This document shows, piece after piece, positions 56,159 through 64,000 of a stretch of 64,000 nucleotides of DNA. The stretch spans positions 1,860,001 to 1,924,000 of the forward strand of contig NC_133958.1 of assembly GCF_031877795.1 (NCBI RefSeq), read 5' to 3'. The translations under genes and the position numbers were made by a program. How positions within the stretch are numbered: position 1 is the stretch's first letter; each line of letters opens with the position of its first letter. Under the pieces are notes generated by a model. It saw nothing but the letters and a program-made list of their open reading frames with translations. It did not search any database and was not told the origin of the DNA. The stretch comes from Strix aluco (taxonomy: Eukaryota > Chordata > Aves > Strigiformes > Strigidae).

Positions 56159-59100
56159 CTAAACAGCAAATAACATCATTCATCAAGATCAGTGCCTTGA
56201 TCCATTTAACACTATGCATATTCCTATTTCTGGAATGATGACTTGGTGCTTGGTGTTTTGCTCAAAACTGTATTTAGTACAGTCTTTTAATCCACTGTGT
56301 GACTATGGGCATAGCGAGCATTGCAGACAGCTCCTGCGGCAGATCTTTCTAGGGTAGTCATGGTAGAGTGAGGCTAAAGAGAGCTGGAAACTCAATCAAA
56401 CAGCTGAACAAGAAGAGTAGTGCAGTCAATATTTTAACACAAGACCTCCTATAAAAGTATTTCCTCAGTCACTAACCTCTCGCCCTAGAGGTACTCAGGT
56501 TGTAACTTGGAAGCATGGAAGGAGAAGTCTATTCATTCAGTCTTCTAAAACAGGAGCCAAAGAGGGCACTAGCAACGCTTGGCAGGTACCTTTACACTAA
56601 TGTTATCTGCAAGTAGTGCTTATGACCTCTTTGAGAACGCTGAGGGTTTAAGTGGGACAGTTTTTTCTGAACTGCTCCAGAGTGCTTTGTTTCCAATGAA
56701 TTTCAAATATATTTTCCTACTTGAGTGCTTTGTCATTTGGACAAAGTGTTTGGATGCCTGTATTTTCTCTTACAAACCAGCAGGAAGCCTAGATTGTATC
56801 TCATTATGCAGCTGCAGCCACAGGACTCCTGTTCTGGCTCATGCAATTAATACGGAGGAAAGGCTGTTGAATGTGGCTATGCCCTCCTACACCCTGAGGG
56901 AAAATGGAGGTCTGAACAATAGCATCTGCAAAGCAATGTCCCAAAATGAAAAATGAGATTTTGTATTGAAATGACTCAGAACTATTTTTAGATATTGCTA
57001 TCCAAAAATACTTAACGCCATTGAAGGTTTCCGAATATAAACCGTTCCTTAGCAGCCTGCAAACCTAAACTTCCTTGGAGAAAACGTAGCTGGAGAAGGA
57101 TGCACCTACTCTTTTTCTTTTGAAAAACCATCGCCACGGCAAATTCCCAAGCCACATTACTGTTCAGAAGAACAAAATCCTGCCGCTCGTGAAAATCTCA
57201 TCTTCTCAAGAAAGAAAAAGCACAGTCAAGAAACAGCTTGATGAACTCCGGGGTAAAAGACACACTTAGCAGGGATGACTGGGATTGACACAGGCTTTCA
57301 AAATTATGGTGAAATTTTATCAAAGGGTTCCTGAAAGCCCACTCCAATATGTTGCCTCCTTGCTGGTAAGCAAGGAGTCGAGATAAGCTTCAGGGGAACA
57401 GAGATGCACCTTAGTACAAGCAAGTCCGGAACTAGCTACAGGTGAATGTTTTTGCTCAAGCCTGTACTTACATAAGTCTCTCCTTTTTCTTCCTCACCAT
57501 GCCTTCTTGCCCTTTAAAGCCAGGATTTTTATAAGGACTCAGTTCTCAGACTTCAAGAGAAGCCAGTGTCAACAGAAGGTTAGTATGCTGAATACTGAGA
57601 TAAATTTTAAAATGACTGTGCTAATTCTGTGGGCTGAACTCATGCTAATATGGTGCTTAGTTCTTTTGAAAAAGTTTTGAAAGCTTGAAATCTTATTTAA
57701 ACTTTTTTCCTCATCACTGGATTATTTGTTCTTCTGCAACTAGAGCCACTTAAAAAATTATTTTTTTAGCCTGCAAACAATATGAGATTATGAAGGGTAC
57801 CATGCCAAAAATCTAAAATCTCTAAACATAAAACAATATTAAAAAGCAGTCAATCTAAATAATCTTTCAAAACATTACAAAAATAATCTAAATGATCTAG
57901 AACATTGAAAAAACAGGAAAACCCTCCACTGCAAGCATCTGAAACAGGGTATTCCAACTTTTCAATGGTTTCAAATTATGTTAATGTAAAATGTCACTGA
58001 AATTGTTACAACTTCATAATCAGTCGTGTGATCTAAATGACTTTTAACGTAACTGTTGGTTTAAAAGCTTTTGAAAACAGCCATGTGTCCGACATCAGTT
58101 TACTTTGCATTACTATATGACTTTACAAGTAACGACTCCTTTTTAATCTTACGTTGCTTTCTTCAGCCAGTCTGGGAAGTTCATCAAGGGTAGGTATCTC
58201 CTTTCTGTCCATTAGGGAAACGAAGCAAGTTTTCTCTGGCATCACTTTGGTTCCAATAAAGCCCTGTAAAATAAAGTTATTGACAACTAGGAATTCAGTT
58301 TTTCAATAATTAAGATTGGAATAAAGTCTGTGTTAAAAAAGTAATAAACGCAGATAATTTTTACCTCAAAATTTGTGTTCAAAATATGAAGAATAAAGAA
58401 ACAAATCCTGTATTTTGGTCAGTTTTGTAGGAGCTAGTCTCCTTGTACCTTTTCTGAAAAAGCATGTTTCTTGCCACTCACCATATCATAGTTCAGAATG
58501 ACTTTTGATGACCTGTGGATGCTCTTTTCCTCGATAGTTGCCACGCGCCAGTGCTTATTGATGGTCAGAATTTGGTAGCCTCCAGTAATGGAGATTTTCC
58601 TGCTTAGTGCTTCACCCTGTAACTAGAAAAGGAAAGTCTAAAAGTGTTGTTTAATTTTAGGTTAGTTAGTTATCTCCCCAAAGCTTCAGAAAATCACTGC
58701 TATAATAGAATAAATGCTGGCCCACAGGGAGTGCCTTTAGTGACCACAGTATTTTCAAAATGACAAAGAATTAAGGCTGTGGCATTCTGGAGTAGCCATA
58801 AGAATTCTTTTAATAGATACAATGAATAATTTCTGTATCTCACAACTGTTGTCTGGTGGGTTTAGAGTTTTATGTGTGAAAGAACTTTTAGATTCCTTTC
58901 CTCCAAAGGCATGGGGAAAGAAACAAGTAAAACTCAAGAAGCAGGGAATATAGAAACAGCAGCAATATATAACTTGGTCTCTATACTCACATCATCAGCA
59001 AGGGCTGGGGTCAGCAAGAGTCCAAGAAGGACGGTAGTCACAATCTGAAATGAAAAATGAAGACAAAAGTGTAACTGCAGGTCTTGTCTGACAAATCTGG

Positions 59101-59660
59101 TCATGAGAATCCTAGTGCCTTTTTCCTAATCTGCTGTTTAAGTGTACTCCTTGGATTCTTTTTTGCTTTAATATTGGAATTACAATCACCTGAAATGAGT
59201 CATCCTTGCTTTATCCTAGAATAATGCAAACTAGACACATAGTAGGCTGCTTTTTTAAGAACTGAATCTGAAGGTGCTCGAGACCTGTATAGGCATATAC
59301 AGGTATTTTAGAAGAATGAGAAGGAATTTAAATTTCTTCTGCTTAGGCATTACAAGAAGGTGCTTGATCCATTAGCGCATTGCTACAATTTTGCAAAAGC
59401 ATTGATGAAAAGGGACATGGATTGGGCTTCCTGTAGATTGAATAATATATAGTTAAACCTTTAAAAAAATCCCTACCTCTTCATCTGATTAGGGTAATAG
59501 AGTCTGAGTTGCTCACTCTGGAGGAGAAAAATCTCCCCAGAGAACACCTTTTTGCTATAGACAGCCATAGGCACTTCTGAGAGATAAAGGCAATGTTTTT
59601 GAGTCAAAGTTTTAGTTTATAAGGAGAAGAAAAAGCATGTATACTCACAGTGAATTTCAT
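56020..59660 (-). CDS. GKN1: Gastrokine-like BRICHOS gene (GKN1-like), exons 1-5
   Basis: A secreted gastric-mucosa protein of the gastrokine family. Five exons (12, 54, 141, 111 and 139 coding bases) join in phase to 152 codons plus one base. Residues 1-20 form a signal peptide (MKFTIVTTVLLGLLLTPALA) nearly identical to that of human GKN1, including the odd first exon coding only M-K-F-T. The BRICHOS domain spans about residues 60-150. It has the invariant-type Asp (D68 in VILNYD), C82 (EKTCF) and C140 (AMCRG), the expected disulphide pair. Human GKN1 has about 185 residues, so roughly 30 C-terminal residues remain for one more exon, which is not settled. It lies in the same strand and order relative to ANTXR1 as in mammals. 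It could be a lineage-specific paralogue rather than the strict GKN1 orthologue. Confidence 0.85.
58153..58263 (-). CDS. GKN1: GKN1-like exon 4 (BRICHOS, first Cys)
   Basis: 111 bases, phase 0, residues 70-106. GFIGTKVMPEKTCFVSLMDR is followed by an acidic helix (PTLDELPRLAEESN). It aligns with the human segment around KKTCIVHKM. The donor is GTAAGA. Confidence 0.92.
58482..58622 (-). CDS. GKN1: GKN1-like exon 3 (N-terminal beta region)
   Basis: 141 bases, phase 0 on both sides, residues 23-69, beginning LQGEALSRKISITGGYQIL and ending VILNYDM. D68 fits the conserved BRICHOS Asp. The acceptor is TTTTCTAG and the donor GTGAGT. Confidence 0.9.
58991..59044 (-). CDS. GKN1: GKN1-like exon 2 (signal peptide core)
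   Basis: 54 bases, phase 0 on both sides: IVTTVLLGLLLTPALADD. It supplies the hydrophobic core and an A-L-A cleavage site. Confidence 0.9.
59649..59660 (-). CDS. GKN1: GKN1-like exon 1 (coding part)
   Basis: Only four codons (M-K-F-T) before a GTGAGT donor in phase 0. The ATG lies about 55 bases downstream of a TATA box. The very short first coding exon matches the arrangement in mammalian GKN1. Confidence 0.88.
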
Positions 59661-59713
59661 CTTGACTGCAGAGCTGATGCTAGTGCAGGCAGAATGAACA
59701 ATGTGAATGTCCA

Positions 59714-59722
59714 CCTTATATA
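59714..59722 (-). promoter_or_regulatory. TATA box of the GKN1-like gene
   Basis: TATATAAGG on the minus strand, 54 bases upstream of the ATG. A start near 59685-59690 would give a 5' UTR of about 25-30 bases. TATA promoters suit a highly expressed tissue-specific secreted protein. Confidence 0.8.
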
Positions 59723-59780
59723 TGCTTTCAGAATTAGGTGTGGAACAGTTAAGTGTTGAAATAAAATTATTTTGTCATTT

Positions 59781-59894
59781 TTATCCCTGTCTGCATGTCA
59801 CTGATAATTATTTCCTGCTCTAAGTACTTCATAAATATGGGGATTGTACTTCTGCAAATTTTGAACTGCCAGAGTCTGATAATTATCAGATAAG
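59781..59894. promoter_or_regulatory. GATA-motif cluster upstream of the GKN1-like promoter
   Basis: TTATCC at 59781, TGATAA at 59802, and TGATAATTATCAGATAAG at 59877-59894, the last a 12-base palindrome followed by a third GATAAG. The cluster ends about 170 bases upstream of the TATA box. GATA4/GATA6 act in gastric epithelium (established); binding here is inferred. Confidence 0.45.
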
Positions 59895-60003
59895 AATCCA
59901 TTTGCAGTGAAAAATTAAATATGTTTTATAGTAACTTTCTGACATGTACTAATTACTTTTGAAAATTCACATTAAACTTAAGACCAGAGATAGCCTAGGG
60001 TTT

Positions 60004-60017
60004 AAAAAAAAAAAAAA
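60004..60017. repeat. poly(A) run, 14 A
   Basis: A homopolymer followed by further A-rich sequence (CAAAACAC then eight A). Confidence 0.9.
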
Positions 60018-60659
60018 ACAAAACACAAAAAAAACCAACCAAAAAGCTTTGCAGTAGACAAAATAGGAGCCTTTGTACCTTCCAAAATGTATTGTATGTT
60101 ACCATGTAACCCAGGGCCCACCAAAACATACGGCCTAAGTACAACATTGTCACTGAATTGTTTAACATTAAATTGGCAATTCAAGCTGAAACATTACATG
60201 TATGTGCAAGTCTGTGAATGTCTCTTTGTTATTTTAAGTGGCAACCATTTTTTTCACCTTGCCTCAGCTTATTTTCTGTGGTGATGCAAATAATTATTGA
60301 AAGAGGTGATTGATTCAGTTATGGAGGGTTTTGAATATCGGGTTTTTGTGTCAAGTTGCTCAGTTTTATGTTGTGCACAACCTGAGCCTGTGGCAGGGAA
60401 TCACTGTGAAGATTCCAATATTACTTTTCAACTGGAATCCAGCATGTTGTTTTTAAAAACGGGGGTTTAATACATAAAAGTAACTTCTAGCCAGAGCTGC
60501 AAGCGCAACATGAAATTAATTACAATCTCAGTTTCACTGAGTCGAGTGTGCAAGTCCAAAGGGACTTTGTTTGGTACATACCTTTACGCAAAATGGTGGT
60601 TATATTCTTGGTTTTTTACAAGCAGCTGCGCTTGTAGGGATTTGTGTGAACAAACACAG

Positions 60660-60985
60660 GTTTGTGCGCCGGCTCTGAGGGCTGACCGCACGCGCCGTCC
60701 TGCGCTTGTAGCGCCGGGGGGGAGATTAAAACAGAAAACGAAGAGAAACGTGGAGAAAACTCGCTACGCAGCCCGACAGGAATTAACCGTTTGCTGAAGA
60801 AAGAAGAGAGCTTGCTTTTGCTCAGGTGCGGGAGAACCGAGGCGGAGGGCTGAGAAGCGCAGACCGGAGGCGGCGGCGGGCGGGAGGGTCTGCGGCGCCA
60901 CAGGAGCGACGGCGGGGAAAAACGGCGGGAAAACCCCCTGAGGCGGCGGCGCGGCCGCGCCTGCTCTGCCCCAGTGACCTTGGGG
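60660..60985. promoter_or_regulatory. CpG island between the two gastrokine genes
   Basis: GC-rich and CpG-dense, with repeated GGCGG blocks at 60868-60960, in otherwise AT-rich DNA. It is the strongest CpG island in the window. Neither gastrokine starts here. Minus- and plus-strand frames across it are Pro/Arg-rich shadows of the base composition. A plus-strand AATAAA lies at 61248-61253. Confidence 0.85.
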
Positions 60986-61392
60986 CAGCTGCCCTGGCAC
61001 ATTTATGCCATTCCAGCTTTATTAATTTACAGTTGTTGAAGTATTTTTTCGTGAAAGACTGGTGTTAGACCCGCTGTCAGTGTCTCAAATGAGAATATAT
61101 ATTTTTGTGTTTAAAAAAAAAAAAGTTCCCTCACAAATCAGGTTCAGCATCCCGAATTTGTCTTAAAATACATGAGGGTATTCAAATACATTCACTAGAT
61201 TATATTATGGCTTTCTAATTATACTCAAGTCGCTCTTGAACTTTGTCAATAAAGTTTTTCAGGAGTTTTCAAGTGTTTCTGCCTGCTGTGGGATAAGAGA
61301 AAAACATAGGAGTAGGACTTAGGATAAAATCGTGTCACTTTGTAATGCTGATGGGTGGCCCTCAGAATTTAAATTACAATTTTAATTAAATT

Positions 61393-61453
61393 AGGGAAGG
61401 TGAAGATCTGGTATTTTCGAGACAGCCCAGGTTACCAAAGTGATTGTTACAGA
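61393..61453 (+). repeat. Diverged direct repeat, copy 1
   Basis: Starts AGGGAAGGTGAAG then TCTGGTATTTTC. It aligns with 62080-62140 over about 60 bases with a handful of substitutions and a two-base gap. Confidence 0.8.
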
Positions 61454-62079
61454 TCATGGAAATTGTGTTGAGTGATAAAAGTCAGGCCTCATTCTTGTTG
61501 AGAAGGATCTTTTCTTGTAAAGTAAACAACTCCAGTCTTCTGCACTGTTACCTACATATCTCTACTTACAGGGACATTTTGAGAGTCACCGTATTGGTGT
61601 CTCTTCAGGCTCACTGGAGCCTTTGCTGTCATGTCTCTACTTAGCAATTTCTTTTTGACTCTTGATCGCTTCCTGATCCATCTAAACCTGGATCAGTTTA
61701 AATTTGAATAACGAACATTGTGAAATGTAATGACATCCCAATTAGAGCAAGAAACTTGTCAGAATGTAATATTGCAATTAAATTCCTTGGGTCTGGAAAA
61801 AAAATAGTTATTGGTGCAGTAGTAGTTCCCTGTCTTCTGTGAAGTTTGAATCGTTACTGTAGGAGATGTGGTTAATTTAAGCTTTTCATGGAATAATAAA
61901 AAGCTCGGAGATGTATTAAGCATCATAATATGTAATGCTGTAGTAAAAATAGGAATCTATGTGCATAAAGTTAAAGTAATTTTGCCAGAAGATGGATCTT
62001 GTTGCAAATGTTTTGTGCCCTCTTGTGGAAATTTTGGCTCCAATAAAACAAATTCCAATAAAAGGGCCTCTGAGCAAGG

Positions 62080-62140
62080 AGGGAAGGTGAAGCTCTGGTA
62101 TTTTCCAGGCAGACTGTTACTGAAGTGATCATTTTAGACA
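62080..62140 (+). repeat. Diverged direct repeat, copy 2
   Basis: Partner of 61393-61453, about 690 bases away and in the same orientation. The first 25 bases are identical except for one change. Confidence 0.8.
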
Positions 62141-62370
62141 AACTAGTCCCAGCCATTTTGCCTTAGTTTTGATCTAACTATAATTTGACTCTTTTTTGCT
62201 TCCCACATTAAACGTTTATCAAACATTGTTAAGTAACATCTGTATTCAACTCCAAACTGCATTTAATACACCTATCAGTTCTGTTAGTCACAGCTTGATT
62301 TCTGGGTTGATCACAGCAATAGTGCATCTGTCTATTTGTAATTGGCCATATTGCATTGCAGTACTTGTTT

Positions 62371-62411
62371 TTAAAATAAAACATTAGTATGTTAAAATAA
62401 AACTTAGTATG
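62371..62411 (+). repeat. Two-copy tandem duplication (21 + 20 bases)
   Basis: TTAAAATAAAAC-TTAGTATG occurs twice in a row, the first copy with an extra A. It is a recent slippage-type duplication. Confidence 0.88.
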
Positions 62412-62860
62412 TTAATAGGAAGTGAAAATAAAAATAACTCAGATATGCTTGCTTCTATAAATCTGGGCTTCAGACCGTATTACCTTAAATATGGCTATGA
62501 AGTAGGTATAGCACCATTTGCTTTTAGTAGTGAAGAATAATTGCTTAAGGCAACATGTGAAATCTCACTGGGAAATTGTACAGGATGAGGTTTAAATGCC
62601 AAAATTGGGATTTTGCAAGAACACTAGTTCAGCAACTTGTCTTTGGAATTGCTTCCACTTTCTAAAAGGATTTGTAAAAATACAGCGCAGACCAATGCAG
62701 GTTGATGATAAATTTTACTGAAGCACAATAACTTCCACACAGATCAGAAGAGACATAAATGATTGAAAATGTGATCAAGAGAAGATTATCAGGGAGAAAA
62801 ATCTTGTTCATGGGTACACATTTCTATGAATTTTCTTCCTCAAAACTTTGTCGGGAATAA

Positions 62861-62937
62861 TTAATCACAGTAATGGACTGGCCGTTCATAAATATTGACT
62901 TCCAAGCATGAAGCATCTCCCTGTAAGAAGTTTGATC
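62861..62937 (-). CDS. Second gastrokine-like gene, terminal coding exon
   Basis: The acceptor TTCTTTCAG opens the frame in phase 1: GSNFLQGDASCLEVNIYE then RPVHYCD and TAA. Two Cys near the end match the C-terminal Cys pair of human GKN1. A longer overlapping frame in this stretch is out of phase and was not used. Confidence 0.85.
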
Positions 62938-63958
62938 CTGAAAGAAAAGGGAAAACTGATTAGATTTGGACTGAGAAAATAAGAGAACAATGTAGCTGAA
63001 ACTTTTCCAACTTACTGTTGGAAATGTACCAGGAAATGTCACTTAAAAATTGAGCTGCGTCTTTCTAAACTTACACTACAAGCAACTGTTAGTGCAGTCT
63101 TTTTAGACAAATCTAAGCTGCAAATTAGGTTTTAAATCTCAGAATTGTGCTGTGGCAGGACCTGTGGTAGCTAGGTATTGTATATGCATGAAGTTGCCTA
63201 AAAAATTCAGACTTGTGTCAACAGCTAGAGCCCAAAACCTTCCTGAAAAAGCCTGGTCTCCAGGCTGTATGCAGAAGAGTGACAGACCTGCTGCTTTCCT
63301 TATGTATGCAGTCACTGATTTATTAAAAGTCGTAGAAAACCACTGGATTTCAGTAATTAACTTGCTCATCTCACTTAAATGTTTTTCATTCTTATTTGTA
63401 ATCTTGTTAATCTTTATTTTGGAATACAAAACACTGTTACTGGTATACTCACCAACAGCTGGGTAAGCAAAGTAAGAGGGAATTCCTCCGCACAGAGCTT
63501 GAATGCGTTTTCCGTATGGGCTCAAGCTTTGCAGGCTGTTTGTTGAGATAATGAAGCGATTCTCTCTGGGTGGCAGTTGGTAAGGTCTCAGTCCCTAAGC
63601 ATCAGAGAATCAAACCCAGAAAACAGCATTTAGAAAAACCAAGAGAAAAATTCAGAGTTCTGAATCTCTACGTACGTCTTTGCTAATGGAGAAGGGGTTA
63701 TTCAAGTGCAATGCAACTTTTGAAAGACTGAGCTCAGCCCTGCTGAGAAACGTGTCTTCAGTTCTTGGACCCTTTTCTTTGTGGGTAGGGAACGAATACT
63801 TTTCACAGGCATTTGATTAGTTTTCTCACCACTTTGAGTCACCATCCTACCTTTTGTCCTCGAGGTTGTGCAGGAAACTGTTGATCGAGCAAAAAATTTT
63901 TGTCTATCTTAGCAATGACGCAGCTGTTTTTTGAAAATACCTTGGTTGCAGCGTAGCC
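62861..63958 (-). CDS. Second gastrokine-like BRICHOS gene, last three exons
   Basis: 3' half of a secreted BRICHOS protein; upstream exons lie off the right edge. Three exons (108, 142 and 77 coding bases) join in phases 0, 0 and 1 to 108 codons and a TAA. The pattern equals exons 4-6 of the gene at 56-59.7 kb. GYAATKVFSKNSCVIAKIDK carries the first BRICHOS Cys and SPYGKRIQALCGGIPSYFAY the second. The short last exon ends with a Cys pair 13 positions apart (CLEVNIYERPVHYC, then D). It looks closer to GKN1 than to GKN2 around the second Cys, but the family assignment within gastrokines is open. It is on the same strand as its neighbour, so a tandem duplicate is likely. In human, GKN2 is on the opposite strand to GKN1. 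Confidence 0.85.
63453..63594 (-). CDS. Second gastrokine-like gene, exon with second BRICHOS Cys
   Basis: 142 bases, phase 0 in and phase 1 out, 47 codons. LSPYGKRIQALCGGIPSYF aligns with KSYGPDIFAMCRGLRTF of the neighbouring paralogue. The donor is GTGAGT. Confidence 0.9.
63851..63958 (-). CDS. Second gastrokine-like gene, exon with first BRICHOS Cys
   Basis: 108 bases, phase 0 on both sides, 36 codons beginning GYAATKVFSKNSCVIAKIDK and ending with a basic, proline-containing stretch (PAQPRGQK). The acceptor is TTTTAATAG; the donor is GTAGGA, weaker than consensus. Confidence 0.88.
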
Positions 63959-64000
63959 CTATTAAAATAAAAAAAGCTTTTTGTTTCAAACAATATACAG

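Larger units (their letters stand above)
61000..62860. other. Spacer between CpG island and second gastrokine
   Basis: AT-rich. It contains a diverged 60-base direct repeat (61393-61453 and 62080-62140), a 12-A run near 61112, an AATAAA at 61248, and a 20-21 base tandem duplication at 62371-62411. No exon was recognised. The left gene's paralogue must end its 3' UTR here; no AATAAA was seen within 160 bases of its stop, only an AGTAAA variant near 62715. Confidence 0.7.

Noticed and set aside
60616-61002. 128-codon Pro/Arg-rich minus-strand frame over the CpG island
   Set aside because: The composition simply reflects GC-rich repeats (GGCGG blocks). No domain or splice evidence; the overlapping plus-strand frame is equally open.
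62824-63042. 72-codon minus-strand frame covering the last gastrokine exon
   Set aside because: It is out of phase with the spliced upstream exon (which ends in phase 1) and runs through the acceptor. The in-phase reading ends at 62861 with the expected Cys pair.

Overview
The window is vertebrate nuclear DNA and most likely avian. It has long GT-AG introns, no prokaryotic gene organisation, and one 5'-truncated CR1 LINE whose 3' end is of the type typical of birds. Other interspersed repeats are sparse. I cannot name the species. A non-avian sauropsid is possible but less likely, given the low repeat load.

Positions 1-48,106 (minus strand) hold the 5' part of ANTXR1 (TEM8), a type I membrane protein that binds extracellular matrix. 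Twelve coding exons were found by reading the minus strand. All have GT-AG borders, and their phases join into one uninterrupted 317-codon frame. This covers the signal peptide, the von Willebrand A domain with all five MIDAS residues, and the extracellular Ig-like domain. It stops just before the membrane segment. The transmembrane and cytoplasmic exons were not seen in 1-5,582 and presumably lie off the left edge. The introns hold the CR1 copy (23.85-25.7 kb), several homopolymer and tetranucleotide runs, an AT-rich palindrome, a perfect 13-bp hairpin and a few CpG-enriched patches.

Positions 48.1-54.9 kb are upstream of ANTXR1, with no gene that I can support. About 55-59.7 kb (minus) is a gastrokine (GKN1-like) BRICHOS gene. 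It has a TATA box, a split signal peptide and a five-exon body; its terminal exon is uncertain. A strong CpG island at about 60.66-60.99 kb follows. From 62.86 kb to the right edge (minus) lies the 3' half of a second gastrokine-like BRICHOS gene with the same intron phases, so the two are tandem paralogues.

In human, GKN2 and GKN1 lie just upstream of ANTXR1, so the order here matches an ancient syntenic block. The gastrokines are secreted stomach-mucosa proteins. ANTXR1 is an unrelated, widely expressed receptor that is a physical neighbour rather than a pathway partner. No RNA genes, CRISPR arrays or viral elements were recognised.
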